A stretch of DNA of 64,000 nt from Blattabacterium cuenoti (GCF_014251375.1 NZ_CP059187.1:425810-489809), one strand, 5' to 3'; shown: positions 18,764 through 27,540, counted from the first letter of the stretch. Notes: generated by a model not told the origin, from the sequence alone. Made by a program: numbers and translations.

Positions 18764-19273
18764 TTAAAGCCAATTTTTCTGGATTTTCAAAGTTTGTTCT
18801 ATCACATCTCTTACACATCCTTTCCCACCTTTTTTTGGAGAAATATATTTTGATATTTCTTTTACTTCTTGAACCGCATCTATTGGAGAACATGGTAAAG
18901 CGACATTCTTCATGATTTCAATATCTGGAATATCATCTCCCATATAAAGAATTTTTTTTTTAGTAATATTTAATATCTTACAATATTCATCTAAATATTT
19001 TTTTTTATTATCAACTCCCTGATAAATATGACGAATATTAAGTCTTCTTAAACGTTTAAACACCATTAAATCTGATCCACTAGTAATAATACATAAATTA
19101 TACCCCTTTTTTTTTGCTAATTGAATTGCATATCCATCTTTAGCAAACATTTGACGAACCATGTTTCCATCAGGAAATAAATTCAAAGTACAATTAGTTA
19201 AAACTCCGTCTACATCAAATACAAAAGTATTAATATCATTCATTATATTTCTATAGTTATTATTATAGTCCAT
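18764..19273 (-). CDS. kdsC: 3-deoxy-D-manno-octulosonate 8-phosphate phosphatase (KdsC-type HAD)
   Basis: A C0-type HAD phosphatase; KdsC removes the phosphate from Kdo-8-P in lipopolysaccharide synthesis. The nucleophile motif FVFDVDGVLT (Asp20, Asp22) lies near the start, SGSD is motif II, and GDDIPDIEIM is motif III/IV; no cap domain is present. I start it at the ATG at 19273 (169 residues). The frame is open upstream to about 19360, but the added residues are a hydrophobic run unlike the family. The PUR-type gene lies upstream on the same strand. Confidence 0.85.
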   Translation of the reverse strand: MDYNNNYRNIMNDINTFVFDVDGVLTNCTLNLFPDGNMVRQMFAKDGYAIQLAKKKGYNLCIITSGSDLMVFKRLRRLNIRHIYQGVDNKKKYLDEYCKILNITKKKILYMGDDIPDIEIMKNVALPCSPIDAVQEVKEISKYISPKKGGKGCVRDVIEQTLKIQKNWL

Positions 19274-19367
19274 AACTAAATCCATTATTAAAGTGAGTGA
19301 GAATATGACAAAAGAAAAAAAATAAATATTAAAATAAAATAAAAAAGTAGAAAAGAGCATTTTTTAT

Positions 19368-19763
19368 TTATAGATTTTCAAAATTAATATTTGTGAAATT
19401 CTTCATTTCTGAAGTTTTTTTTTGAACATCTTTTATTTCTTGATTAAAAGTATGATTTTTAAAATCTTTTTGATGACGTTCTGAAATAACTTCTCTTCCT
19501 TTCTCATTTATGATAAATCGAATCATATCATCAAGTATATTTTGAAACTTTGAAAAATCTTCTTTATACAAGTAAATTTTGTGTTTTTTATAAGTTATTT
19601 CTCCTGTTTCAGTAAAATTTTTTTTACTTTCAGTAATAGTTAAATAATAATCTCCTGCTCTTGTCTCTCTTGCGTCAAAAAAATATGTACGACTACCAGT
19701 TTTTAGAGTACGTGAACAGATTTCGTTTCTTTCTTTAATGTTTTCTTTTTCTTTTTCGTCCAT
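19368..19763 (-). CDS. PUR-alpha-like DNA/RNA-binding protein (DUF3276 type)
   Basis: A 131-residue protein with the Bacteroidetes PUR pattern: EICSRTLKTGSRTYFFDARETRAGDYYLTITESKK, in which a beta-sheet with exposed aromatic and Arg residues binds purine-rich single strands, then KHKIYLYKEDFSKFQNILDDMI. The family occurs widely in Bacteroidetes and spirochaetes, and its cellular role is not settled. The C-terminal 40 residues are a charged tail. It precedes kdsC; an exporter gene lies further upstream. Confidence 0.82.
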   Translation of the reverse strand: MDEKEKENIKERNEICSRTLKTGSRTYFFDARETRAGDYYLTITESKKNFTETGEITYKKHKIYLYKEDFSKFQNILDDMIRFIINEKGREVISERHQKDFKNHTFNQEIKDVQKKTSEMKNFTNINFENL

Positions 19764-19864
19764 TTCAAACAGTGTTTTTATTATTAAATAAATCCTAATT
19801 CAGCAAATCTAAATAAAAAAAATGGTCCATCCTACTTTTCCTAAAATTATTCAAAATAAATTTT

Positions 19865-21631
19865 CTAAAAAAAAATGCTTCTATTTTCTATTTTAGATAT
19901 TTTTCCATTATTTAAAAATATAATTAAATCAAAATCAGATATATAAGATATATCATGAGTCATAATTATTATAGTAGTATATTTCAAATTCTTTTTTATA
20001 TAACTCATGATTGAGTTTACAGTATTTTTATCTATAGAAGAAAAACTATCATCGAATATAAGAATTTTAGGATTTCTTATAATAGCTCTTGCTATGCATA
20101 TTCTTTGTTTTTGCCCCCCTGATAAAGTTATCCCCCTTTCTCCTATGATCGTTTCATATCCATGTTTAAAAAGAAGTATTTCATCTTCTATCATTGCTTT
20201 TCTAGCGGCATCAAATACTTTCCATGATGCGACATTTTTTTCAATACTTCCAAAAGCTATATTATTATAAATTGAATCTGAAAAAAGAAAAGTTTCTTGA
20301 GGAACATAACCTATGTTATCTCTAAAGTTTGAAAGATCATGATCTTTCAAAGAAATATTATCAACAAGTATTTCTCCCTTAAAAGGATCATATAAACGCG
20401 TTATTAATCTTCCTATAGTTGTTTTACCGGATCCTGTTTTTCCAGTTATAACTAAAGTTTTTCCTCTTTGAAGGGTAAAAGAAATTTCACTTATTGTTTC
20501 TTTCTCTTCTTTTTTCTTTTCAAAAGAATCTGAATCATAAATAAAACTAACATTTTTAAACTGAATTTTTCCAAAAACATTTTTTTTTAAAAAACTATTA
20601 TTAAATATTTTAGGGATTTCTTCTAAAAATTTATTGATGCGGATTTGTGATACTTTTGCTCTTTCAACAATAGATACAACCCATCCTAAAATAATAGATG
20701 GAAAAATTAAAACGTTGATATACGTAAAAAATTCAGCAAGAGTCCCTATATTTTTTATTTCTCCTTTAAAATATTTTTTTCCTCCAAAAAAAATAATCAA
20801 CAAATGACTAGATCCAATAAAAAACATTATAATAGAAGATAAAATTGTGTCAATTTTTGCTAATTCTATATTTTTTTTTTGATACTTAAAAATAATATTT
20901 TTATGTTTTTCTTGAAAAAAAAATTCAGATACGAATGATCTAATAACATGAATACCAGAAAATGTCTCCTGTATAAAAGAACAAATAAATGATTGATAAC
21001 TTTGAACTTCTTCACTCTTTTTAGAAATATAAATACTTACATAATAAATAGAAAAAAAGAGAATAGGAATAGGTAATATTACATAAAAAGTTAACGTTTT
21101 GTCTAAACGTAACATTTGTATTAAAACCATAAAAAATAAAATGAAAAAATTCATAAAATACATAATTCCTGGACCAATGTATTGTCGAATAAAAGAAACA
21201 TCTTCAGTTATCCGATTAATTAAATCTCCTGTTGAATTTTTTTTATAAAAGGATAAACTTAATTTTTGATAATGTGAAAAAATTTCATTTTTTAGATCAA
21301 ATTCTATCATTCTTGATGTTGTGATAATATATTGACGCATATGGTACTTCACAAAACCACCTACAATAGGAACTATCAATATAATACTTGTATAAATACA
21401 AATATCTGTTTTTAAATAATTTAAAAATATAGAAAATAGTGAAACCTTACTAGTCACTCTATATTTGTAAGAATGCAAAAATAAATCTCTAATTGTGTTA
21501 ACAGATTTACCTATATAAGGAATGGGAAGTAATGTAAATACATTTGATATTAAAATTAATAAAAATCCTTTCCAAAATCGAAATTTATATTTTAAAAAAT
21601 ATTTTTTGCTAAAAGCAAGTAAGTTCCACAT
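19865..21631 (-). CDS. ABC exporter (MsbA/lipid A flippase-like), fused membrane and ATPase domains
   Basis: A half-transporter with six membrane helices (residues about 20-330) and a C-terminal ATPase: Walker A GKTGSGKTT, signature LSGGQKQR, Walker B ILIFDD, with an Asp in place of the usual Glu after it (DDSF). MsbA homologues flip lipid A core, but peptide or drug exporters have the same layout, so the substrate is not certain. I start at the ATG at 21631 (588 residues); a GTG three codons earlier is an alternative. It is divergent from nusB. Confidence 0.88.
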   Translation of the reverse strand: MWNLLAFSKKYFLKYKFRFWKGFLLILISNVFTLLPIPYIGKSVNTIRDLFLHSYKYRVTSKVSLFSIFLNYLKTDICIYTSIILIVPIVGGFVKYHMRQYIITTSRMIEFDLKNEIFSHYQKLSLSFYKKNSTGDLINRITEDVSFIRQYIGPGIMYFMNFFILFFMVLIQMLRLDKTLTFYVILPIPILFFSIYYVSIYISKKSEEVQSYQSFICSFIQETFSGIHVIRSFVSEFFFQEKHKNIIFKYQKKNIELAKIDTILSSIIMFFIGSSHLLIIFFGGKKYFKGEIKNIGTLAEFFTYINVLIFPSIILGWVVSIVERAKVSQIRINKFLEEIPKIFNNSFLKKNVFGKIQFKNVSFIYDSDSFEKKKEEKETISEISFTLQRGKTLVITGKTGSGKTTIGRLITRLYDPFKGEILVDNISLKDHDLSNFRDNIGYVPQETFLFSDSIYNNIAFGSIEKNVASWKVFDAARKAMIEDEILLFKHGYETIIGERGITLSGGQKQRICIARAIIRNPKILIFDDSFSSIDKNTVNSIMSYIKKNLKYTTIIIMTHDISYISDFDLIIFLNNGKISKIENRSIFF

Positions 21632-21639
21632 ACAAAACA

Positions 21640-21647
21640 CAAAAATA
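21640..21647 (-). promoter_or_regulatory. Possible -7 promoter element of the ABC exporter
   Basis: TATTTTTG on the minus strand fits TAnnTTTG and lies 8 bases before the ATG at 21631. The transcript would be nearly leaderless. No clear -33 element is seen. Confidence 0.25.
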
Positions 21648-21664
21648 CAAACTTTTTAAGTTTG
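21648..21664. promoter_or_regulatory. Divergent exporter/nusB control region: inverted repeat with plus-strand -7 element
   Basis: A perfect inverted repeat CAAACTT-TTT-AAGTTTG lies between the divergent genes. Its right half contains TAAGTTTG (21657-21664), a match to TAnnTTTG for nusB, whose ATG is 39 bases downstream. The repeat may simply reflect back-to-back -7 elements, or it may be an operator. Confidence 0.38.
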
Positions 21665-21703
21665 ACATTTTCTTTACATTATGTAAAAAAAAACTAAAAA
21701 GAA

Positions 21704-22642
21704 ATGTTAATAAGGCGACATTTCAGGATAAAAAGTATGCAATTTTTATATGCTCAATACTTATCTAAAATGACTCCTGAAAAGGTAGAAAAAAATATGC
21801 TAGTAAGCATTGAGGAATTACATGAAATTTATATCTCTCTTCTTTATTTGATACTAAAAATTAGAGATTACGCTATTTTCATTATTGCAAATAATAAGAA
21901 AAAAATGTTTTCTAATTTAAAAAAAGAAGAAGAGAATAAAATTGAAATCAGTCAAATACAAAAATTAGTTGATAATTCTATTATTAAAATATTATCTCAT
22001 AATAAACATTTATTGGAATATAATCCTGATAATGATAAAATGTTTTGGGGAAAAAAAAACGAATATATTGTACTTATTATACTAAAAGAAACACAAAAAT
22101 CAAATATTTTTAATAATTCTTCTAATAAATATCATTCTTCTTCTTCTTTTGAAAAAGAAAAAAAATTTATTATAAAATACTATAAAAATTTTGTTATTTC
22201 TAATAAAAAATTAATAGAATACATTGAAGATAAATATATAAATGGTCTTTATGATTTATGTTTAGCACACATAATGGTATGTAAAACATTACAACATATA
22301 AAATCTTATACTCCAAAAAACTTTCAATTATATAACATTTGTAATGATGAAAATAAAAAATTTGTTATTGATTTATATAGAAATACCATTTCTCATAAAA
22401 AAGAATTCAATCATCTAATAGAAAAGATATCCAAAAATTGGGATATAAATAGAATCTCTATTCTAGATCTAATCATATTACAAATGGCAATTTGTGAATT
22501 TCTATATTTTCCAAATATCCCCCCCAAATCTACTATAAATGAATACATAGAAATATCAAAAATATTTTGTACAAAAAAAAGTAAAATTTTTATTAATGGA
22601 ATACTAGACAAAATATTCAAATTATTATATAAAATGTTTTAA
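21704..22642 (+). CDS. nusB: Transcription antitermination protein NusB (long Bacteroidetes form)
   Basis: NusB, with NusE (S10), acts in antitermination of rRNA operons. At 312 residues it is the long Bacteroidetes form; the N-terminus (RRHFRIKSMQFLYAQ) and the C-terminal half (residues about 170-310, with WDINRISILDLIILQMAICEF and STINEYIEISK) carry the family pattern. The middle (about 65-165) is A+T-driven Lys/Asn-rich sequence of poor conservation. It begins the nusB, yajC, coaE, THX run on the plus strand. Confidence 0.88.
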   Translation: MLIRRHFRIKSMQFLYAQYLSKMTPEKVEKNMLVSIEELHEIYISLLYLILKIRDYAIFIIANNKKKMFSNLKKEEENKIEISQIQKLVDNSIIKILSHNKHLLEYNPDNDKMFWGKKNEYIVLIILKETQKSNIFNNSSNKYHSSSSFEKEKKFIIKYYKNFVISNKKLIEYIEDKYINGLYDLCLAHIMVCKTLQHIKSYTPKNFQLYNICNDENKKFVIDLYRNTISHKKEFNHLIEKISKNWDINRISILDLIILQMAICEFLYFPNIPPKSTINEYIEISKIFCTKKSKIFINGILDKIFKLLYKMF

Positions 22643-22734
22643 TTTAAAAAATTAATATTAAAATTCATTTTTTTTTGATTTTAATTTTTAATTATATTCA
22701 TAAATAAACAAACAAAATATATTTTAATTTTTAT

Positions 22735-23127
22735 ATGCTTTTCATATTATTACAACAAAATTCTATAATAAGTACTCTTTGGATGTTTGCATTAATTTTT
22801 ATTGTTTTTTATTTCTTTATGATACGTCCTCAAATAAGAAAACAAAAAATAGAAAAAAAATTTCAAGAAAACATAAAAAAAGGAAATTATATAGTAACAA
22901 ATTCAGGGGTACATGGAAAAATTATAGAAATAACAAATAATTTTTTCGTACTAGAAACCATTTTAGGAAAAATAAAATTAGAAAAAAATACTGTTTCAAA
23001 AGAATTAACTCAATTACGTTATGTAAATTCTACTAATTCTATTTCTACTACTACTACTACAATAATAAAAAATAATAAAGAAATAGTAAAAAACAACAAA
23101 AATAATCTAAATACAGAAAAAAAATGA
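22735..23127 (+). CDS. yajC: Preprotein translocase subunit YajC
   Basis: YajC is an accessory membrane protein of the SecDF complex. One membrane helix lies at about 13-30 (STLWMFALIFIVFYFFMIRPQ), followed by the basic QIRKQK and the cytoplasmic domain with GNYIVTNSGVHGKI, all typical. The last 35 residues are Thr/Asn/Lys-rich low complexity. The stop overlaps the coaE start by 4 bases (ATGA). The order nusB-yajC-coaE is common in Bacteroidetes. Confidence 0.9.
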   Translation: MLFILLQQNSIISTLWMFALIFIVFYFFMIRPQIRKQKIEKKFQENIKKGNYIVTNSGVHGKIIEITNNFFVLETILGKIKLEKNTVSKELTQLRYVNSTNSISTTTTTIIKNNKEIVKNNKNNLNTEKK

Positions 23128-23726
23128 AATATTTTTTAGTAGGGATTACTGGACAAATGGGATCAGGAAAGAGTTTATTTTCATCTTTTTTCAAAAAAAA
23201 AGGAATTTCTGTATACTCTTCAGATGAAAGAGGAAAATTCTTAATGAATCAAAAAGAGGAAATAAAAAAAAATATTATAAAATATTTTGGAAAAGAATCT
23301 TATAATAAGGAAAAAAAGATTAATAAAATATTTTTGGCTAAAAAAATTTTTAATGATTCTAATGCGTTAAAATTATTATGTTCTATAGTTCATCCATGGG
23401 TACTATTAGATTTTAATAATTGGATCTTATCTCAAAAAAGTTTTTTTTCCATAAAAGAATCAGCACTTTTATTTGAAAGTGGATCATACAAAAAATGTGA
23501 TTTAATTATTACTATTAGTTCCCCTTTAGAAAAAAAAATAGAACGAATAATAAAAAAAGATAAATTAAGTGAAAATAAAATTATAAGCCGTATAAAAAAT
23601 CAAATATCAGATGTAGAAAAAGAAAAATATTCAGATATAATTGTAAAGAATAATAAAGATATTTTTTTTTTACAAAAAAAAGCAGATAAAATTTATAATA
23701 AAATCATAAAATATGGGAAAAGGTGA
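23124..23726 (+). CDS. coaE: Dephospho-CoA kinase
   Basis: CoaE phosphorylates dephospho-CoA, the last step of coenzyme A synthesis. The P-loop GQMGSGKS lies at 10-17, SSDERGKFLM follows (YSSDE replaces the usual DADK/DAI segment), and IVHPWV and ALLFESGSY are family motifs. The length of 200 residues is normal. It overlaps yajC by 4 bases and the small THX gene by 14 bases, so the three are probably coupled. Confidence 0.92.
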   Translation: MKYFLVGITGQMGSGKSLFSSFFKKKGISVYSSDERGKFLMNQKEEIKKNIIKYFGKESYNKEKKINKIFLAKKIFNDSNALKLLCSIVHPWVLLDFNNWILSQKSFFSIKESALLFESGSYKKCDLIITISSPLEKKIERIIKKDKLSENKIISRIKNQISDVEKEKYSDIIVKNNKDIFFLQKKADKIYNKIIKYGKR

Positions 23727-23820
23727 TAAGAAAACTAGAAGAGGAAAAATAAACAATAAAACTTATGGAAATATTCGTCCCAATCCAAGAAACTCTAAAA
23801 AAAAGAAAAAAAAGAATTAA
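23713..23820 (+). CDS. 30S ribosomal protein THX
   Basis: A 35-residue, very basic peptide: it begins MGKGDKKTRRGKI and continues TYGNIRP before a Lys-rich tail. This is the signature of the THX family, which sits in the head of the 30S subunit in Thermus and occurs in Bacteroidetes and in chloroplasts. The ATG at 23713 lies inside coaE, with a 14-base overlap in another frame. It is too short for most gene finders and is easily missed. Confidence 0.85.
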   Translation: MGKGDKKTRRGKINNKTYGNIRPNPRNSKKKKKKN

Positions 23821-23825
23821 AATTA

Positions 23826-24560
23826 TTATTCATATTCATCGATTTGATTTTCATTACTCCTACTACTAGTAGTAGGAGTAGTATTAAGAAAAGAGATAAA
23901 GTATATTAATTGTGAAAAACTTCCTAATGCAGAGACTACATACGTCATAGCTGCCCAGTTTAAAGAATCCCTAGCTTGATTATATTCTTTATGGTTAACT
24001 ATTTTTTTATCCTTTAACCAAATTAAAGCTCTTTTACTTGCATCAAATTCTATTGGAAGAGTAATAAAAGAAAAAATAACAGCTAAAAAAAATAATCCTA
24101 TTCCTAACTTAAGAAAAAAAGAATTTTTCCCTTCAGAACTATAAAAAATAGAAAGTCCAAACATAATTGTTATGTTAGTTAATTTAGAACTTAAATTTAA
24201 AAGTGGTTCTATTTGATTTCTAAATTTCAATATTCCATATCCTAACTTATGTTGCAAAGCATGACCACATTCATGTGCCGAAACTGCAATAGCACTTACA
24301 GTTTTTTTTGAATAAACATTTTCACTTAAATTAATAGTTTTATTTAAAGGATCATAATAATCTGTCAATTCCCCTTCTACAAAAAGAACATCAACATCAT
24401 GAATTCCACTATCATACAACATTTTTTCAGCAATTTCTTTTCCCGTCATCTGAATGTTCATTTGGAACCCAGAATAAAATCTAATTTTTCTTTTTAAAAT
24501 TCTACTAACAAAAAAACTAACCAAAAAAATTATTGTAACAATCCAATAATAGTAGTTCAT
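23826..24560 (-). CDS. Membrane-bound zinc metallopeptidase (YugP type)
   Basis: The zinc motif HECGH lies at 96-100 (SAHECGHALQH), with membrane helices at about 5-20 and in the second half (roughly 130-165 and 205-230). The residues GGM-like NIQMTGKEIAEKMLYDSGI and LTDYYDPLNKTINLSENVY are typical of this neutral zinc peptidase family; the substrate is unknown. The 244 residues are slightly longer than usual because of a C-terminal Ser/Thr-rich end, encoded by a 26-bp perfect palindrome. The gene converges with THX, 5 bases away. Confidence 0.85.
   Translation of the reverse strand: MNYYYWIVTIIFLVSFFVSRILKRKIRFYSGFQMNIQMTGKEIAEKMLYDSGIHDVDVLFVEGELTDYYDPLNKTINLSENVYSKKTVSAIAVSAHECGHALQHKLGYGILKFRNQIEPLLNLSSKLTNITIMFGLSIFYSSEGKNSFFLKLGIGLFFLAVIFSFITLPIEFDASKRALIWLKDKKIVNHKEYNQARDSLNWAAMTYVVSALGSFSQLIYFISFLNTTPTTSSRSNENQIDEYE
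23855..23880. repeat. 26-bp perfect palindrome inside the zinc peptidase gene
   Basis: Thirteen bases (TACTCCTACTACT) are followed at once by their reverse complement, with the centre between 23867 and 23868. It is built from TAC/AGT triplets and encodes the TTPTTSSRS segment just before the stop. As the gene's 3' end is convergent with coaE/THX, it could act as a transcription end signal on both strands. Confidence 0.7.
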
Positions 24561-24579
24561 AGAATATAATTTTTTTTCA

Positions 24580-24587
24580 CAAAATTA
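24580..24587 (-). promoter_or_regulatory. Possible -7 promoter element of the zinc peptidase
   Basis: TAATTTTG on the minus strand fits TAnnTTTG, 20 bases before the ATG at 24560. No -33 element is evident. Three tandem copies of a TAACTTC-like heptamer (about 24606-24628) lie beyond it. Confidence 0.28.
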
Positions 24588-24643
24588 TTAAATTATTATA
24601 TATATCTCTAACTTCTAACTTCTAACTTAGAAAAATAAGATCA

Positions 24644-24651
24644 TAAATTTG
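24644..24651 (+). promoter_or_regulatory. Possible -7 promoter element of ndh
   Basis: TAAATTTG fits TAnnTTTG and lies 18 bases before the ndh ATG, giving a very short leader. The -33 region is not clear. Confidence 0.38.
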
Positions 24652-24668
24652 TACTTCAAATTTTTACT

Positions 24669-25961
24669 ATGAATATTCCAACAGTAAAAAATCTAAAAAG
24701 AGTTGTTATTATTGGAGCCGGATTTTCTGGCTTACAAGTAGCAAAAAAATTAAAAAGAGACAAATTCCAAGTTGTCCTCATAGATAAGAATAATTATCAC
24801 ACGTTTCAACCTTTATTATATCAAGTAGCTACTGCAGGGTTAGAACCAGATTCTATCGCCCATTCTATTAGAACAATCATAAAAAAAAAAAAAAACTTCT
24901 TCTTTCGATTAGCTTATGTTCATTACATTAATACAGAAAAACAAAAAATATACACAAATGTAGGCTCCTTATCCTATGACTATCTAATTATGGCTACTGG
25001 ATCTGTAACTAATTACTTTGGCAATAAAAATATTGAATCTTTCGCTTTACCTATGAAATCTATTCCTGAAGCACTAAATTTAAGAAGTCTTATTTTACAA
25101 GATTTTGAATCATCCTTACTTACTAAAGATTCAAAAGAAAGAGAAAGACTGATGACTTTTGTTATTGTTGGAGGAGGCCCTACTGGGGTTGAATTAGCTG
25201 GAGCTTTAGCAGAAATGAAAAGATATGTATTACCAAACGACTATCCTGATTTGGATATTCAAAAAATGAATATTCATCTATTACAAGCATCTGATAGACT
25301 ATTAGAAGGAATGTCTGAAAAGTTATCAAAACAAGCTTTTAAAAATCTAAAAGAATTAGGAGTAACTATTTGGTTAAATTGTTTAGTAGAAGATTATGAT
25401 GGAAAAATTGTCTTTATAGATAAAAATAAAAATATAGAATCTTCCAATGTGATATGGGCAGCAGGAGTTAAAGGAGCCATTATAAATGGATTTCTTAAAG
25501 AAGATATGAAAGGACAAAGAATTTTGGTAGATGATTATCTCAAAGCTATTAGATATAAAAACATTTTTGCGATTGGTGATATTGCTTGCATGATAACAAA
25601 TCCATTTTATCCAAATGGACATCCTATGACTGCCACACCAGCTATCCAACAAGGAAATTGTCTTGCATACAATTTTAATCTTTTTTTAGAAAAAGAACCT
25701 AAAAATATAAAACCTTTTAAATACAAAAATTTAGGAGCTATGGCAACTATTGGTAGAAACAAAGCAGTTTGCGATTTTCCATATATAAAATTAAAAGGTT
25801 TTTTAGCATGGATAATTTGGATGTTTGTTCACTTAGTGAGTTTAGTTGGATTTCGAAATAGAGTCATTGCTTTAATGAATTGGATAATACAATACCTTCA
25901 CTATCATAAAAGTGTACGATTAATTATAAGACCATTTCATAGAAAAAAAACAACTAAATAA
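24669..25961 (+). CDS. ndh: Type II NADH:quinone oxidoreductase
   Basis: A single-subunit, non-proton-pumping NADH dehydrogenase that reduces menaquinone at the membrane. The FAD motif GAGFSG is at 16-21, the second nucleotide motif GGGPTGVELAGAL is near 168, and the C-terminal region has an amphipathic and hydrophobic stretch (AWIIWMFVHLVSLVGF) for membrane attachment. The length of 430 residues is typical. Codons for IIKKKKN near residue 77 contain a run of 15 A (24891-24905). It converges with the isochorismate synthase gene, end to end. Confidence 0.93.
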   Translation: MNIPTVKNLKRVVIIGAGFSGLQVAKKLKRDKFQVVLIDKNNYHTFQPLLYQVATAGLEPDSIAHSIRTIIKKKKNFFFRLAYVHYINTEKQKIYTNVGSLSYDYLIMATGSVTNYFGNKNIESFALPMKSIPEALNLRSLILQDFESSLLTKDSKERERLMTFVIVGGGPTGVELAGALAEMKRYVLPNDYPDLDIQKMNIHLLQASDRLLEGMSEKLSKQAFKNLKELGVTIWLNCLVEDYDGKIVFIDKNKNIESSNVIWAAGVKGAIINGFLKEDMKGQRILVDDYLKAIRYKNIFAIGDIACMITNPFYPNGHPMTATPAIQQGNCLAYNFNLFLEKEPKNIKPFKYKNLGAMATIGRNKAVCDFPYIKLKGFLAWIIWMFVHLVSLVGFRNRVIALMNWIIQYLHYHKSVRLIIRPFHRKKTTK

Positions 25962-27071
25962 CTAATAAAAAATCAGCTTATACAAAATATTTTTTATTTT
26001 ATTTTCTGTTTCTATATATTCACTGTCTGCATTACTCTGTTTAGTAATCCCACTTCCTGCATACAATGAAATTTCTTTTTTAGACATATTTATTTTCGCA
26101 CATCTTAAATTAAGATATAATTCCATATTCATTTTATTATCAACAGTTCCCATATATCCTGTATAAAAATTCCTTTTGTATTCTTCGTTTTTTTTAATAA
26201 AATCTAAAGATTTTTTTTTGGGATATCCACAAATAGAAGGAGTGGGATGCATTTTTTTTAAAAATTCATAATAATCTGGTTGATTAAAAAATGAAAAATT
26301 AATAGGAGTTTTTAGATGAAATAAATGTCCCATATTTATAATTCTAGTTTTTTCTACAAAAATATTTCCTGAGTATGTATTTAATAAATTGATAATATAT
26401 TCAGTTACTATTTTATGTTCTTCTAATTCCTTTTTTGTCCAAAAGTTTTTTTTCTCAAAAACTGTACCAGCTAAAGAAATAGTTTTTAATTCTTTATTAT
26501 AAGACTTTATTAATAACTCTGGAGAAGCCCCTATCCAAATTCCATGATACAAGTCATACCAAAGTGTAATAAAAGCATTAGGATAAGAAAAAATCAATTT
26601 CTGAAAAGTTCTTTTTAAAGAAAAATTCCGGAATGAAATTTTAAGAATTCTAGATACAACAACTTTTTTAAAAAATCCATTTTTGATATATCTAATAGCT
26701 TTCTTGATTAGATTTTTATATTTTATAGAATAAAAGTTATTTTTTATAGAAGAAAAAAAAACAGGATCATTGTTTTTAACAAAAGTACTCTTGTAAAAAT
26801 CCTCTTCTATATTGACAGAATAAATTTGATCTGGATGTATTTTTATAACTTTTTTTTTATTAAAACTTACAATCAAAAAAAAATTCTCTCTTTTTTTATT
26901 CTCATTCTGATTCTGAGAATAAAAAAAAATTCTATTTTCATATGGTTTTTTAAAAATAACAAAACTTTTTTTATTCAAAATATTTTTTATAATTTTTTTA
27001 TATAAACTAAAAATTGTTATTTTTTGTATTTTCCCTATTTCCTCGGAATTATGATATTTGTCATTTTGCAT
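25962..27071 (-). CDS. menF: Isochorismate synthase (MenF type)
   Basis: A chorismate-binding enzyme that starts menaquinone synthesis. The motif MHPTPSICGYP is the isochorismate synthase signature (HPTPAVxGxP), and KKVVVSR holds the general base Lys. GSGITKQSNADSEYIET is the conserved C-terminal magnesium and chorismate site. At 369 residues it is in the normal range, although the N-terminal half is poorly conserved. TrpE and PabB are less likely because they lack the HPTP motif. It overlaps the upstream thioesterase gene by 37 bases. Confidence 0.85.
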   Translation of the reverse strand: MQNDKYHNSEEIGKIQKITIFSLYKKIIKNILNKKSFVIFKKPYENRIFFYSQNQNENKKRENFFLIVSFNKKKVIKIHPDQIYSVNIEEDFYKSTFVKNNDPVFFSSIKNNFYSIKYKNLIKKAIRYIKNGFFKKVVVSRILKISFRNFSLKRTFQKLIFSYPNAFITLWYDLYHGIWIGASPELLIKSYNKELKTISLAGTVFEKKNFWTKKELEEHKIVTEYIINLLNTYSGNIFVEKTRIINMGHLFHLKTPINFSFFNQPDYYEFLKKMHPTPSICGYPKKKSLDFIKKNEEYKRNFYTGYMGTVDNKMNMELYLNLRCAKINMSKKEISLYAGSGITKQSNADSEYIETENKIKNILYKLIFY

Positions 27072-27484
27072 AAACTAATAATATCCTTATTTTTGTTCGA
27101 AATTTTAATTTGAATCAAATGAAGTGTTTTTCCTTTATGAACAATTTTTGCATTTGCAAAAAGAATCCCTTTTTTAATAGATCTTATATGATTGGCAGAA
27201 ATTTCAATATTAAAAATATTAAAATCCTCTTTGTTTGTATTCAAAGTAGATAGCAAACATCCAACACTCTCAGCTAAAGAAATTGTAGCACCTCCATGAA
27301 GAAATCCTGAAGGTTGCAATACTTTTTTATTAATAGGCATTTTTGCCACTAAAAAATTTTTTCCAACGAATATATATTTTATGCCAAGAGTATTCATTAG
27401 TGTATTTTTTCTAAGTTTATTTAATTCAAACAATAACTTTTGAATCTTTTTTTGCATATGTAAAATAAAAACCAATCTAAACAT
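27035..27484 (-). CDS. Hotdog-fold thioesterase (PaaI/MenI type)
   Basis: A 149-residue hotdog-fold protein: PSGFLHGGATISLAESVGCLLS is the helix and active-site segment, with the catalytic acid as Glu in AESVG, and ANHIRSIKKGILFANAKIVHKG is the second part. In Bacteroidetes this gene often sits beside menF, and DHNA-CoA hydrolysis in menaquinone synthesis is the likely job. The substrate is an inference. The stop lies 37 bases inside menF. The start may be a few codons downstream at the ATG near 27454 (MQKKIQKLLFELN). Confidence 0.8.
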   Translation of the reverse strand: MFRLVFILHMQKKIQKLLFELNKLRKNTLMNTLGIKYIFVGKNFLVAKMPINKKVLQPSGFLHGGATISLAESVGCLLSTLNTNKEDFNIFNIEISANHIRSIKKGILFANAKIVHKGKTLHLIQIKISNKNKDIISLCKMTNIIIPRK

Positions 27485-27540
27485 AAAATTTTTATTCCAA
27501 ATTCAAAACTGAAAGATAAAAATAAGAAGCATCAATAAAA

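Noticed and set aside
25962..27071. Anthranilate or aminodeoxychorismate synthase instead of MenF
   Set aside because: The HPTPxxxGxP motif and the thioesterase neighbour favour isochorismate synthase.
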